64,000 nt of DNA from DAOPZC01 sp035353175 (GCA_035353175.1 DAOPZC010000005.1:76682-140681); one strand, 5' to 3'. Shown: positions 35,427 through 44,891, counted from the stretch's first letter. Made by a program: numbers and translations. The notes: generated by a model not told the origin, from the letters alone.

Positions 35427-36581
35427 TTAACGGTTGGTGGCGGGCTCTGTCGAGCGCGCGTGTTGCTTCGTGTAGAGCTGCCGGTAGACGTCGAGCGTCG
35501 CGCGGGCAGCGGCCTGCCACGAAAAATGCGCCGCGCGGGCGAGGCCCTTGTCGCGGTAGACGTCGTGCCAGTCGAGGGAGACGATGGAGGCATGGATGGC
35601 CCGGCACCACTCCTGACGGTCGGTCGGGTGGACGATCTTGGCGGCGCCGGCTGTGATCTCCTTGAGCACGTTGAGCGCGGAGCAGATCACGGGGGTGCCG
35701 CAGGCCATGGACTCGAGCACGGGGAAGCCGAAGCCTTCGACGAGGCTCGGGAACAGGAAGGCGTGCGCCGCGCTGTAGAGGGAGGGCAAATCTTTTTCGG
35801 GAACCTCGTCGATCCACAGGACGCGATCATGGAGCCCGAGCTGCTCGGCCTCGCGGCGCAACGGGCTATTCTTGCTGGTGAAGCCGGCGATCACGAGCGG
35901 GACCGATGCGGTCGGGTCCATGAGCGCGAGTGCGTGGAGCAGGGTGGTGACGTTCTTGTGGGGCAGGTCCGATCCGACGTAGAGCAGAAATTTTTCGGGC
36001 AGGCGGTAGGCGGCGCGCACCTCGGCCACGGCTTTCGGTGGCTGCGGCTTGAACACGGGGTCGACGCCATGGTGGATGACCACGCTGCGCTGCGACGTGT
36101 GGGAGCCGAAGTGGCGGTCGCAGGCGTTGAGCGCGTCTTGTGAGACGCCGATGATCTTGCGGCTGTGCCAGAGCGCGCGCCGCCCGGTGATCCGCCAGAA
36201 GAGCCGCTTGAGCACGGTGCTGTACTGAGGGTGGGAGAGCGGAATGATATCGTGCACCGTCAGGACCATCCTGCCCGGCACGCGGATGGGCGTCAGGAGG
36301 TAGGGCGCATGGTAGACTTGGGCGTTGATGGCGCGGGCGAGCTTGAAGGCCTGGAAATGGCTCTTGAAGGTGTTGGGCTGCGCGCTCGTGGGGTGGATCG
36401 TGACGTGCGGGTCGGCCAGGCAGGGGATCTCGGTGTCCGGAGGAAGAATGACGTGCAGATGCTCGTCCTCGCGCAGGAGCGGGATCAGCGACCCCAGCAG
36501 CGAGCGGATGTAACGGTTGATGCCGGGGAAGGCGTTGGTGGCCGTGCGGGCATCGAAGAGGATGGTGTGCTGCCCGTTCAT
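35427..36581 (-). CDS. Family 4 glycosyltransferase (GT-B fold)
   Basis: A 384-aa cytoplasmic transferase moving a nucleotide-activated sugar to an acceptor, likely in envelope polysaccharide synthesis. Features: N-terminal DARTATNAFPGINRYIRSLL, VLTVHDIIPL, the C-terminal nucleotide-sugar domain with LLYVGSDLPHKN, and the EX7E-type stretch FPSLVEGFGFPVLESMACGTPVI. Its start lies one base after the stop of the metallo-beta-lactamase gene, suggesting translational coupling. Donor and acceptor are unknown. Confidence 0.88.
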   Translation of the reverse strand: MNGQHTILFDARTATNAFPGINRYIRSLLGSLIPLLREDEHLHVILPPDTEIPCLADPHVTIHPTSAQPNTFKSHFQAFKLARAINAQVYHAPYLLTPIRVPGRMVLTVHDIIPLSHPQYSTVLKRLFWRITGRRALWHSRKIIGVSQDALNACDRHFGSHTSQRSVVIHHGVDPVFKPQPPKAVAEVRAAYRLPEKFLLYVGSDLPHKNVTTLLHALALMDPTASVPLVIAGFTSKNSPLRREAEQLGLHDRVLWIDEVPEKDLPSLYSAAHAFLFPSLVEGFGFPVLESMACGTPVICSALNVLKEITAGAAKIVHPTDRQEWCRAIHASIVSLDWHDVYRDKGLARAAHFSWQAAARATLDVYRQLYTKQHARSTEPATNR

Positions 36582-36582
36582 G

Positions 36583-37407
36583 TCACTCGTGCCCCGCCTT
36601 TTTTCCGCGCTGGGGTGGCGTGTCCTGCAAAAACGGGTTGCCCTCCAGCTCGGCGGCGACCGTGGTCGGCGCGCCGTGTCCCGCGAAAACCTCCGTGTTG
36701 GCCGGCATCAGGAGGAAAACCCCGAGCGAGCGGATCAGCGAAGTCTGATTGCTGCGGTGGAGATCCGTTCGTCCGACAGTGCCAGCAAAGAGGGTGTCGC
36801 CCGAAAAAACGATCTTTTCGGTCGGGAACCAGATGCAGACGCTTCCCGGCGAATGCCCGGGCGTGTGGATGACCGTGTAGGCGAGACCGCCGTCGGTGAA
36901 GCGCTGCTGGTGGCGCAGCGGCCGCGCGATGGCGACTTCGCGCGTGCGGGGATAGGCCGGCAGCCATTCGTTCTTGGCGCAGAAGGCCCAGTCGTTCTCT
37001 TCCGGGTGCAGCGCGATCTCGGCAGGAATGGCCGCGGCGAGCTCGTCGAGCGCGGAGATGTGGTCGAGGTGGCTGTGCGTCAGCACATAGGCCGCGACGG
37101 ACAGGGACTGATCCGCTATGTAGCGGCGGAGCGTGTCCGGGCAGGCCCCCGGATCGATCACGATCGCGCGTTTCTGCCGGTCGGCCACGAGATAGCAGTT
37201 GGCCGCGAGCGGCCCCACGTTGAGACGGTGGATCGTCAGCCCGCCCCGCGAGCAGACGTTGGTTTCGCGGATGAAATCCTCGTACGGCGCGGACGGTTCC
37301 GCGGCGGCGCAAAGCGGGAACAGGCCCGCCGCAGCTAGCGCAGGCAGAAATCCGGACGTGACGAACGCGGCCCGAAACGCTACTTTTATGGTGTTCAGAA
37401 GCCTCAT
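36583..37407 (-). CDS. Exported metallo-beta-lactamase-fold hydrolase (glyoxalase II-like)
   Basis: A 274-aa protein with a long hydrophobic N-terminus (about 36 residues, ending CAAA) that reads as a signal peptide, and an MBL fold with THSHLDH (HxHxDH), HTPGHSPGS and FSGDTLFAGTVGRTDL. The last segment is typical of hydroxyacylglutathione hydrolase-like enzymes of the YcbL type. Export would be unusual for a glyoxalase II, so either the N-terminus is mis-assigned or the role differs. It is the first gene of a two-gene unit with the GT4 gene and diverges from cobO. Confidence 0.82.
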   Translation of the reverse strand: MRLLNTIKVAFRAAFVTSGFLPALAAAGLFPLCAAAEPSAPYEDFIRETNVCSRGGLTIHRLNVGPLAANCYLVADRQKRAIVIDPGACPDTLRRYIADQSLSVAAYVLTHSHLDHISALDELAAAIPAEIALHPEENDWAFCAKNEWLPAYPRTREVAIARPLRHQQRFTDGGLAYTVIHTPGHSPGSVCIWFPTEKIVFSGDTLFAGTVGRTDLHRSNQTSLIRSLGVFLLMPANTEVFAGHGAPTTVAAELEGNPFLQDTPPQRGKKAGHE

Positions 37408-37494
37408 AGGCGTCGCTGCCCGGCCTCCCCTTGGGCGGACAGAGAAAAAACACTATACCATACATGCGGTTTACATCCAAGTGCGCGGTGCGAC

Positions 37495-38025
37495 ATGGGA
37501 CAAAAGAAGAATCGGATCGTTCTGATGACCGGCGAGGGAAAAGGCAAGACCACCGCCGCGCTGGGCATGGCCTTGCGGGCGGTCGGGCACGGGCGGCGCG
37601 TCTGCGTGCTACAGTTCATCAAGCGCCGCAGCGACACCGGCGAGGCGCGCGCGCTGGCGCTGTTGCCGGGCGCCGAGCTGCATCTCTGCGGCCAGGGTTT
37701 CGTGATGGCGAAGTCCGGTCCGGTCTTCGAGGCTCACGCGCGAGCGGCAGAGGACGGACTGCGACTGGCGGCGCAGAAGCTGCGGGATCCCTCTTTCGGC
37801 ATGGTGGTGCTGGACGAGGTCTGCGGCGCGGTGGCGCACGGGCTGCTGACGGCGCAGGCGGTGTGCGGGGCCGTGGAGGCTGCCGCGCCGGGAACCACCG
37901 TCGTGCTGACGGGACGCGACGCCTGCTCTGAGTTGATCGGCCTGGCCGATACCGTGAGCCGCATCGCGTGCGTCAAACACGGCATGGACGCCGGCTGGCC
38001 GTCGCAGGAAGGCGTGGAGCTCTAG
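37495..38025 (+). CDS. cobO: Cob(I)alamin adenosyltransferase, CobA/CobO type
   Basis: A 176-aa ATP:corrinoid adenosyltransferase that makes adenosylcobalamin. Walker A (TGEGKGKTTAALGMALRA) is at the N-terminus, with VCVLQFIKR, VVLDEVCGAVAHG and VVLTGRDA as expected for the P-loop CobA family. It is slightly shorter than the E. coli protein at its N-terminus. No other cobalamin gene is nearby and I saw no cobalamin riboswitch in the 87-base upstream gap, so it probably salvages corrinoids. Confidence 0.93.
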   Translation: MGQKKNRIVLMTGEGKGKTTAALGMALRAVGHGRRVCVLQFIKRRSDTGEARALALLPGAELHLCGQGFVMAKSGPVFEAHARAAEDGLRLAAQKLRDPSFGMVVLDEVCGAVAHGLLTAQAVCGAVEAAAPGTTVVLTGRDACSELIGLADTVSRIACVKHGMDAGWPSQEGVEL

Positions 38026-38035
38026 GACGAGGGGC

Positions 38036-39484
38036 TCACACCGTGTAGTACTGCTCCCAGCCTTTGCGCGGGGGCGGCCCGATGAGCAGCTGGTTGGCGA
38101 TCTTGTTGTCGGGGATCGTCCCCGTCTTCCGGTCGAAACGGAAGGACTGGTTGAGGCGCTGCGCGATGCAGCCGAGGCAGAGAACCTTGCTCAGCTCGCC
38201 GGAGACCTCGAAGCGTGAGTTGCACGCTTTCTCGTTTTTCACGCCGAGGGCGAAGTCCTTGAAGTGGTTGGGCATCTTCTGCTCGAAGGAGGGCAACGTG
38301 CCGACCTTCTCTTCGAGCCCGTTTTTGACGACTGAGAGGGTGCTGCCGTGCGAGGTTCCCTTGAAACAGACACCGTCGGCGCGGTAGATGATTTTCCCGG
38401 GATCGAGGGTCTTGACCGCATTGCCGCTGCCGCCCGAAGGGGGTGCGTCGCCGCCGTCGGACTTGGTTTTGTCGAAGCCGTTGGGCAGCTTCGGCAGGTT
38501 GCCGATGCCGTCGCTCCAGACGATGTCCATAGCGGGCATCTTGGGGCCGCGCTCCGGGAAGTGGAACCGCAGGGTCGACCCCATCGGGAAGACGTAGCGG
38601 TTGTGCCCCGCCATCTTTTCGATGGTGACCGATTCCGGCATGCCGAGGTTGAGGAACTCATGGGCCGTGTCGAGGATGTGCGCGCCCCAGTCGCCGAGCG
38701 CGCCGTTACCGAAGTCGAACCAGCAGCGCCAGTCGCCGTTGATGTAATCCTTGTGGAAAGGGTGGAAGGGGGCCTGGCCCAGCCAGGTGTCCCAGTCCAT
38801 TTCCTTCGGCAGCTCGTCCGCCTTGGCCAGCCAGGCTTCCCACGTCATGCTCTTGTCGGGGACTAGGGCATTCCACTTGTGCCAGCGGCGGCCCTTGGTC
38901 ATGTGCGCGTCCATTTTGACGACGTTGTCCAGGATGCCGGCCTTGACCATGGCGCGGAACTGGTAGTAGTTTTTTTCGGAGTGTCCCTGGTTGCCCATCT
39001 GGCAGGCGACCTTGTACTTCTTTTCGGCCCGCATGAGGAGGTCGCACTCCTGGACCGTGTGTGCGAGGGGCTTCTCGACATAGACGCCCTTGCCGAGCGC
39101 CATGGCGTGCATGCAGATCGGGAAGTGGGTGTGGTCCGGCACGCCGGCGGAGATGGCGTCGATCTGGTTCGCCATCTTGTCGAACATCTTGCGGAAGTCT
39201 TGGAAGCGCGGCACGTCCGGAAATTTCTGCAGGATGCCTTCGGTGTGCCTGGCTCCCATCTGGGTGTCGCAGAGCGCGACGAGGTTGAACAGGCCGGTCG
39301 CCATCAGGCCGTTGACCACGTCGGCGCCGCGGTTGCCGATGCCGCAGCACGCCAGGTTCACCTTCTCGTTCGGGGTTGCGGCGCCCGATTGGGCGGACGT
39401 GCGGAGGAACGGGAACGCCGCGATGGCCGAGGCGGCGGAGGCGTGCTTTAAGAACGAGCGGCGCGAGGCGGAATACGTGGGCAT
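38036..39484 (-). CDS. Tat-exported Gfo/Idh/MocA-family oxidoreductase
   Basis: A 482-aa homologue of NAD(P)-dependent sugar oxidoreductases. The start is the ATG before PTYSASRRSFLKHAS, a twin-arginine signal, with AAAAGGGGA upstream; the frame runs 49 codons further with no homology. Rossmann motif CCGIGNRGADV, VEKPLAHT near residue 130, and the C-terminal DFGNGALGDWGAHILDTAHEF. It diverges from kdgK across a 170-base gap, so it may share regulation with uronate catabolism. Substrate unknown. Confidence 0.88.
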   Translation of the reverse strand: MPTYSASRRSFLKHASAASAIAAFPFLRTSAQSGAATPNEKVNLACCGIGNRGADVVNGLMATGLFNLVALCDTQMGARHTEGILQKFPDVPRFQDFRKMFDKMANQIDAISAGVPDHTHFPICMHAMALGKGVYVEKPLAHTVQECDLLMRAEKKYKVACQMGNQGHSEKNYYQFRAMVKAGILDNVVKMDAHMTKGRRWHKWNALVPDKSMTWEAWLAKADELPKEMDWDTWLGQAPFHPFHKDYINGDWRCWFDFGNGALGDWGAHILDTAHEFLNLGMPESVTIEKMAGHNRYVFPMGSTLRFHFPERGPKMPAMDIVWSDGIGNLPKLPNGFDKTKSDGGDAPPSGGSGNAVKTLDPGKIIYRADGVCFKGTSHGSTLSVVKNGLEEKVGTLPSFEQKMPNHFKDFALGVKNEKACNSRFEVSGELSKVLCLGCIAQRLNQSFRFDRKTGTIPDNKIANQLLIGPPPRKGWEQYYTV

Positions 39485-39655
39485 GGCGTGTCCCCTTTTG
39501 AGTTGGTTCAAACACCGGTCAAAGATGATCGATGGAGCGAGGTTAACAGAGATTTGGAACGGGTTCAAGCGCCGCGTTTTCCTCTTTCCATCGAGAGGGG
39601 AACGCGTATACTTATGCGTTTTCTGAAACATGACTCCACTCTTTCGAGGTCAATA

Positions 39656-40756
39656 ATGTCGACACTGAACATTAAGCCGTCGGGCAGTTGCCGGTATGAC
39701 GAAATTTCGCTGGGCGAAGTGATGCTGCGTCTCGACCCGGGCGACATGCGCGTCAAGAACACGCGCTCCTTCACGGTCTGGGAGGGGGGGGGCGAGTATA
39801 ACGTGGCGCGCGGGCTGCGCAAGTGCTTCGGTCTCAAAACAGCGGTCGTGACGGCCTTTCCAGACAACGATATCGGCCGCCTGGTCGAGGATTTCATTCT
39901 GCAGGGCGGCGTGGACACGTCGCTGATCAAGTGGGTGCCCTTCGACGGCATCGGCGCGGCCACGCGCGTCGGGCTGAATTTCACGGAGCGCGGCTACGGC
40001 GTGCGCGGCGCGCTGGGCGTGAGCGACCGCGGCCACTCGGCGGCCTCGCAGATCAAGCCCGGCGACATCGACTGGGAGCACGTTTTCGGCACGCTCGGAG
40101 CGCGCTGGTTCCACACGGGCGGGATCTACGCGGCGCTTTCGGCGACCGCGCCGCTCGTGCTCGAGGAGGCGATGGCGGCGGCCCGCAAGCACGGCACCGT
40201 CATCTCGTACGACCTGAACTACCGGCCCTCGCTCTGGAAGGCGTTCGGCGGTCAGAAGGCGTGCCGCGAGGTGAACCGCCGCCTCGCCCAGTACGTGGAC
40301 GTGATGATCGGCAACGAGGAGGATTTCACGGCCTGTCTCGGACTCGAGGTCGAGGGCGTCGACGAGAATCTGAGCGCGCTGCCGATCGACGGCTTCAAGC
40401 GCATGATCGAGCGCGCGGTGAAGGAGTTTCCGAACTTCAAGGTCGCGGCCACCACGCTGCGCGCGGTCAAGTCGGCCTCGGTCAACGACTGGAGCGCCAT
40501 CTGCTGGTACGACGGCGCGTTCCACCAGGCGATGGAGATGAAGGACCTCTCGATCTACGACCGCGTGGGCGGCGGCGACAGCTTCGCGTCCGGCTTGGCC
40601 TACGGGTTCTTGGCTTTCAACGATGCGCAGAAGGCGGTCAATTACGGTTGCGCCCATGGCGCGCTCGCGATGACGACGCCCGGCGACACCTCGATGGCGT
40701 CGAAAGGCGAGGTCGAGAAACTCGTGGCCGGCGGCAGTGCCCGCGTGGTCCGTTAG
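39656..40756 (+). CDS. kdgK: PfkB-family sugar kinase, probable 2-keto-3-deoxygluconate kinase
   Basis: A 366-aa ribokinase-fold kinase. Seen: SLGEVMLRLDPGD near the N-terminus, VWEGGGEYNVARGLRKCFG sugar-binding region, SYDLNYRPSLW, and the DRVGGGDSFASGLAYG anion-hole motif with the catalytic Asp. It is close to KdgK-like PfkB proteins that phosphorylate KDG to KDPG. GAGGT at 39646-39650 supports this start; an ATG at 39614 is the alternative. A TATACT box lies at 39607-39612. With kduD and kduI in the window it completes the route to KDPG; the aldolase (eda) is not in view. Other 2-keto sugar acids could be substrates. Confidence 0.82.
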   Translation: MSTLNIKPSGSCRYDEISLGEVMLRLDPGDMRVKNTRSFTVWEGGGEYNVARGLRKCFGLKTAVVTAFPDNDIGRLVEDFILQGGVDTSLIKWVPFDGIGAATRVGLNFTERGYGVRGALGVSDRGHSAASQIKPGDIDWEHVFGTLGARWFHTGGIYAALSATAPLVLEEAMAAARKHGTVISYDLNYRPSLWKAFGGQKACREVNRRLAQYVDVMIGNEEDFTACLGLEVEGVDENLSALPIDGFKRMIERAVKEFPNFKVAATTLRAVKSASVNDWSAICWYDGAFHQAMEMKDLSIYDRVGGGDSFASGLAYGFLAFNDAQKAVNYGCAHGALAMTTPGDTSMASKGEVEKLVAGGSARVVR

Positions 40757-40821
40757 GCGTCCGATAGCCTGATAAATGCTTAAAACGAGTTCGCCGGGGG
40801 TCGTTTTGTTTATTATCACTA

Positions 40822-40850
40822 TTGACTCTATAGATATTATTTATTATCTT
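40822..40850 (+). promoter_or_regulatory. Candidate sigma-70 promoter of the small Cys-containing protein gene
   Basis: TTGACT (40822-40827), 17-bp spacer, TATCTT (40845-40850), in an AT-rich island unlike the surrounding GC-rich DNA. A 9-bp direct repeat TTTATTATC (40809-40817 and 40840-40848, 31 bp or three helical turns apart) brackets the -35 box and could be a regulator site. Confidence 0.55.
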
Positions 40851-40914
40851 GACCGCGTTTTTACAAGTGCCCAGCGGACCGGGCCTACCGATAAAAACAG
40901 AAAAGGTGCCTCAT

Positions 40915-41133
40915 ATGAAGAGACTCAATACCGTGTTACTCGCGACCGCCCTGATGGGGACGTTGGCGATTGCCGCCTCAGCGGCCAATTGTCCTTCCTC
41001 CGGCGGAACGTGCAAGAAAGGGCAGAGCAACTGTAGTTCAATGTCGTCGGGCGGAAAATGCCAGAAGGTGCCGACTACCGGCACGTCGACGGCGAGAAAG
41101 ACCGCGGGCAGAACGGCCAAAGCACGCAAGTAG
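40915..41133 (+). CDS. Small secreted Cys-containing protein
   Basis: A 72-aa product of unknown function. Signal peptide of about 24 residues (ending ASAA), then a mature part with four Cys spaced NCPSSGGTC and NC...KC within 24 residues, and a basic Thr/Ala/Lys/Arg tail. AAAAGGTGCC lies before the ATG. It is a single-gene unit with an AT-rich promoter and a very strong terminator, which suggests high expression. Two disulfides or a metal site are possible. The basic tail could bind DNA, polyanionic glycan or the cell envelope. Confidence 0.65.
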   Translation: MKRLNTVLLATALMGTLAIAASAANCPSSGGTCKKGQSNCSSMSSGGKCQKVPTTGTSTARKTAGRTAKARK

Positions 41134-41190
41134 TCGGATGTGCCAGGCCCGCTCGTTCGTTCCACGATACTCCGTGGTCCGATCATGGGC

Positions 41191-41226
41191 AGAAAAGGCT
41201 CGCGGCAAACCGCGAGCCTTTTCTTT
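41191..41226 (+). terminator. Strong intrinsic terminator after the small Cys-containing protein gene
   Basis: Perfect 15-bp stem (41191-41205 with 41210-41224) around a CAAA loop: AGAAAAGGCTCGCGG and its complement, with T-rich sequence in and after the 3' arm. The A-rich 5' arm would also allow termination from the other strand. Confidence 0.92.
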
Positions 41227-41374
41227 TGTCCGAGTGGACTTTGAACAGCGTTGTTTTGGAGAAAAGGGCTTGCAGGGCGCGGGGGCCGCAGATTATTCTT
41301 AGCACTTAAGTTGGCTCCAGCGCCAACAAGTTTGGAATTGGCAGCCGGAAGATCTCGACAAAGGGGGAATTGTC

Positions 41375-44300
41375 ATGCGGTTGAATCGGTGGGCTTATGC
41401 TGTTTTGGCGAGCGTTTTGGCGACGGCGGGGATGGCGGGGGAAGGGACGCTGCGCGCGCCGTCTGTGCCGCTGGTGAGCGTGGATCCGTTCTTTTCGGTC
41501 TGGTCTCCGGCGGACACGCTGGCGGCCGCGCCGACGGAGCACTGGTCGGGGCAAGCCCAGCCCATGACGGCCCTGCTGCGGGTGGACGGCAAGGCTTGTC
41601 GGCTGATGGGGACGGAGCCGGCCGACGTGCCGGCGATGCCTCAGACGGGGTGTACGGTGTGGCCGCTGCGCACGCTCTGCGTTTTCGCGGATGGCGCGGT
41701 GCAGACGGAACTGACGTTCGCGACGCCCGCGCTGCCGGAGAACCTTGACCTCTTTTCGCGGCCGGTCACGTATGTGACGTGCCGGGTGAAGTCGCTGGAC
41801 GGCAAGCGCCACGCGGTGCAGTTCTATTACGACGTCGGCGGCGAGATCGCGGTGGGCAGCGACGAGCAGACGGTGGTGTGGCAGGCGGATCCGGTCGAGG
41901 GTCTCGCGGCGATGCGCCTCGGTCGCGAGCAGCAGCCGGTGCTGGGCCGCTCCGGCGACCGCGTGCGCGTGGACTGGGGCTGGTTCTGGCTGGCGGTTCC
42001 AGCTCAGGGCGGCGCGGTGCGCGCCGCAGCCGGCGCCGAGGCGCGCAAAACCTTTGTCGCGTCCGGCACCCTGACGGAGACAGCGCCGCAGATGCCTGCG
42101 GCCGTGAAATCGGCGCGTCCGGTGCTGGCTTCGGTGCGCGATTTCGGCGTGGTGGACGAGGCCGAAACCCATCTGCTGCTGGCCTATGACGATGTCGAGT
42201 CGGTGATGTTTTTCAACCGCCCGCTCAAGGCGTGGTGGCGGCGCGGCGGTCTCTCGTTCGCCGCGATGCTGGCTGCGGCCGAGCGCGACTATGCGGCGCT
42301 GGCGCCGCGCCTGGCTGCGTGCGACGCGGAGCTGATGGCCGACTTCAACCGGGTCGGCGGCGAGACGTATGCGGCGCTGGCGGCGCTGGCCTACCGCCAG
42401 TCGTTCGCGGCGTGCAAGCTGGTGTCCGACCCCAACCGGCAGCCGCTCTACTTTTCGAAGGAGAACGCCAGCAACGGCTGCATGGGCACGGTGGATGTGC
42501 TCTATCCGCAGATCCCGCACCTGCTGCTGATGAGCCCGACGCTGGTGCGCGCGACGCTCGCTCCGATCCTGCTCTACGCCTCCGACCCGCGCTGGCGCTT
42601 CGACTTCGCGCCGCACGACATAGGCCAATACCCGCTCGGCAACGGCCAGCGCTACGGCGAGGGCGAGCGCGGCGAGAAGAACCAGATGCCCGTCGAAGAG
42701 TGCGGCAATATGCTGATCTGCCTGGGCGCGTTGTCACAGGTCGAAAACAGCGCCGCGTTCGCCGCCCAGTGGTGGCCGACCGTTACCCGCTGGGCCGAGT
42801 ATCTGGCGCAGAAAGGGTTCGATCCCGAGAACCAGCTCTGCACCGACGACTTCGCCGGACACCTCGCGCACAACGCCAATCTCTCGATTAAGGCGATCAT
42901 GGGGCTGGCCTGCTATGCGAGGATGGCCGCGCTGAACGGCGACGCGGTGACTTCCGAGCGCTTCATGAAGCTTGCGAAGGACATGGTCCCGAAGTGGATC
43001 GAGGCGGCCAAAGGCGGACGGGGCGGATCGTATCGTCTGGCCTTCGACCAGGCGGATACCTGGTCGATGAAGTACAACCTCGTCTGGGACCGTGCGCTCG
43101 GCTTCAACCTCTTCCCGCCCGAGGTGGCCGCGACAGAGATGGCTTTTTACCGCACGACGCAGCAGAAGTACGGTCTGCCGCTGGACAGCCGCAAGCTCTG
43201 GACCAAGTCGGACTGGCTGGTGTGGACGGCGACCTTGACCGGCAAACGCGAGGATTTCAATGCGCTGATCGCGCCGCTCTTCGCCTTTCTGAACGAGACG
43301 CCGGACCGTATTCCCTTCGGCGACTGGTATCAGACCGACTCCGCCAAATTCGTTCATTTCCGCGCGCGCTCGGTGGTCGGCGGCGTCTTCATGCCCTGCC
43401 TCTACGATGCGGCGCTGTGGAAGAAGTACGCCGCACGCGATTCCCAATCGACGGGGCTCTATGCGCCGCTCGCGCCAAAACCCGGAGCGGGGCGGACCGT
43501 GATTCCCGAAGGCCGTTCGTCCAAGGAGATCCTCTGGAAATACACCACTGAGAAGCCGGCGGAGGGGTGGCAGAAGCCCGATTTCGACGATTCGGGCTGG
43601 AAGAGCGGACCCGGCGGATTCGGAAAGGGCGCGCCGAACACGGCGCCTGCGACGGAATGGACGACGCCGGTCCTGTGGATGCGCCGCGAGTTCCGCTTGC
43701 AGCAACTGTCGGCGCTGAAGCCCGCGCTGTCGGTCTACCACGACGAAGATGCGGCCGTCTATATCAACGGCGTCGAGGCGGCCCGGCTCAGCGACTTCAC
43801 CACCGACTATGTGGCGGTGCCGCTTTCCGAGCCGGCGCGCCAGGCGCTGCAGCCCGGACGCAACGTGCTGGCGGCTGAAGTGCGGCAGACGCGCGGCGGC
43901 CAGTACTTTGATGCCGGCCTGATGGCGCTGGAGCAGTCGACACCGTTCCGGCTGGCGACGTTCAATATTCGTATGGCCGGCGCCAGCGTGGCCAAGCCCT
44001 CAGACCGGCCGCCGAATTCTTGGACCTGCCGCGTGGACCGCGTGTGCGGACTCATTGCGGACAAAGGGTTCGACCTGATCGGCTTCCAGGAGGCACAGGC
44101 CGATCAGATCGACGACCTGTTGGCGCGGTTGGGCGGGAATTGGGCTTCTGTGGGCGTCGGACGCGAAGACGGCAACCGCAAGGGCGAGCATTCCTGCATC
44201 TTCTACAAGCGAGACCGTTTCGAGCTGGTGAAGAGCGGGACGTTCTGGCTCTCCGAGACGCCGGAAGTGCCCGGTTCGAAGTCATGGAACACAGGCTGCA

Positions 44301-44812
44301 CGCGCGTCTGCACGTGGGCCGACCTGAAGGACCTCAAATCCGGCAAGTCGTTTGTCCATTTCAATACGCACCTCGACCACATGAGCCCCGAGGCCCGCAA
44401 GAACGGCATGACGCTCATCCTTTCCCGCATGGCGCGGCTGGCGCAGGGGCGGCCCGTATTCCTGACGGGCGACATGAACGCGACGCCTGAGCGGCGCCCC
44501 GTCGATGCGGCGGCGCTACTCGCCGATTTCAAGAACGCCGGACCCAAGGATCCCCAGGCGCAGGGAGGACCGTATGCCGTGGCCGTGGCCAACCTGCGCG
44601 ACAGCTTCGACATCGCGCAGACGCCGCACGCCGGTCCGATCAAGACCTTCTCCGGTTTCAAGTTCGTCGAGCATCCCGAGGGACAGCCCATCGACTACAT
44701 CTTCGTGTCGGCCGGCATCGGGGTGCTCACCCACGCGACGCTCAACGATTCTGTGAGCCAGCTCTATCCGTCCGACCATTTCCCGGTCGCGGCGGATGTG
44801 GCGGTGGAGTAA
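41375..44812 (+). CDS. GtaA-like (DUF4965/DUF1793) protein fused to a jelly roll and an endonuclease/exonuclease/phosphatase domain
   Basis: A 1,145-aa exported three-part fusion. Signal peptide of about 22 residues. Residues about 25-690 match the glutaminase A-like assembly: an N-terminal DUF4964/DUF5127-type beta domain (APSVPLVSVDPFFSVWSPAD) and a central alpha-barrel (AYRQSFAACKLV, ENASNGCMGTVDVLYPQ, WRFDFAPHDIGQYP, WDRALGFNLFP). Residues about 715-855 form a galactose-binding-like jelly roll (KPDFDDSGW, VYINGVEA). Residues about 857-1145 are an EEP domain with its usual residues: FNIRM, GFQEAQ, NTHLDH, TGDMNATP and SDHFPV. The ribosome site is GGGGGAA. Activity is unknown for this combination; GtaA-like proteins are also thought to act on glycans. 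Confidence 0.87.
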   Translation: MRLNRWAYAVLASVLATAGMAGEGTLRAPSVPLVSVDPFFSVWSPADTLAAAPTEHWSGQAQPMTALLRVDGKACRLMGTEPADVPAMPQTGCTVWPLRTLCVFADGAVQTELTFATPALPENLDLFSRPVTYVTCRVKSLDGKRHAVQFYYDVGGEIAVGSDEQTVVWQADPVEGLAAMRLGREQQPVLGRSGDRVRVDWGWFWLAVPAQGGAVRAAAGAEARKTFVASGTLTETAPQMPAAVKSARPVLASVRDFGVVDEAETHLLLAYDDVESVMFFNRPLKAWWRRGGLSFAAMLAAAERDYAALAPRLAACDAELMADFNRVGGETYAALAALAYRQSFAACKLVSDPNRQPLYFSKENASNGCMGTVDVLYPQIPHLLLMSPTLVRATLAPILLYASDPRWRFDFAPHDIGQYPLGNGQRYGEGERGEKNQMPVEECGNMLICLGALSQVENSAAFAAQWWPTVTRWAEYLAQKGFDPENQLCTDDFAGHLAHNANLSIKAIMGLACYARMAALNGDAVTSERFMKLAKDMVPKWIEAAKGGRGGSYRLAFDQADTWSMKYNLVWDRALGFNLFPPEVAATEMAFYRTTQQKYGLPLDSRKLWTKSDWLVWTATLTGKREDFNALIAPLFAFLNETPDRIPFGDWYQTDSAKFVHFRARSVVGGVFMPCLYDAALWKKYAARDSQSTGLYAPLAPKPGAGRTVIPEGRSSKEILWKYTTEKPAEGWQKPDFDDSGWKSGPGGFGKGAPNTAPATEWTTPVLWMRREFRLQQLSALKPALSVYHDEDAAVYINGVEAARLSDFTTDYVAVPLSEPARQALQPGRNVLAAEVRQTRGGQYFDAGLMALEQSTPFRLATFNIRMAGASVAKPSDRPPNSWTCRVDRVCGLIADKGFDLIGFQEAQADQIDDLLARLGGNWASVGVGREDGNRKGEHSCIFYKRDRFELVKSGTFWLSETPEVPGSKSWNTGCTRVCTWADLKDLKSGKSFVHFNTHLDHMSPEARKNGMTLILSRMARLAQGRPVFLTGDMNATPERRPVDAAALLADFKNAGPKDPQAQGGPYAVAVANLRDSFDIAQTPHAGPIKTFSGFKFVEHPEGQPIDYIFVSAGIGVLTHATLNDSVSQLYPSDHFPVAADVAVE

Positions 44813-44891
44813 GGCCGGAGCGTTGAGGGCGGCTGTTCGCTGAGCGGGTGTTCGAGGCTGCCGGTCGTGCGAAGACGGCACCGTCGCCGCA

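Noticed and set aside
37408..37494. Cobalamin riboswitch before cobO
   Set aside because: The gap is only 87 bases and shared with a divergent gene; no B12-box or multi-stem structure seen.
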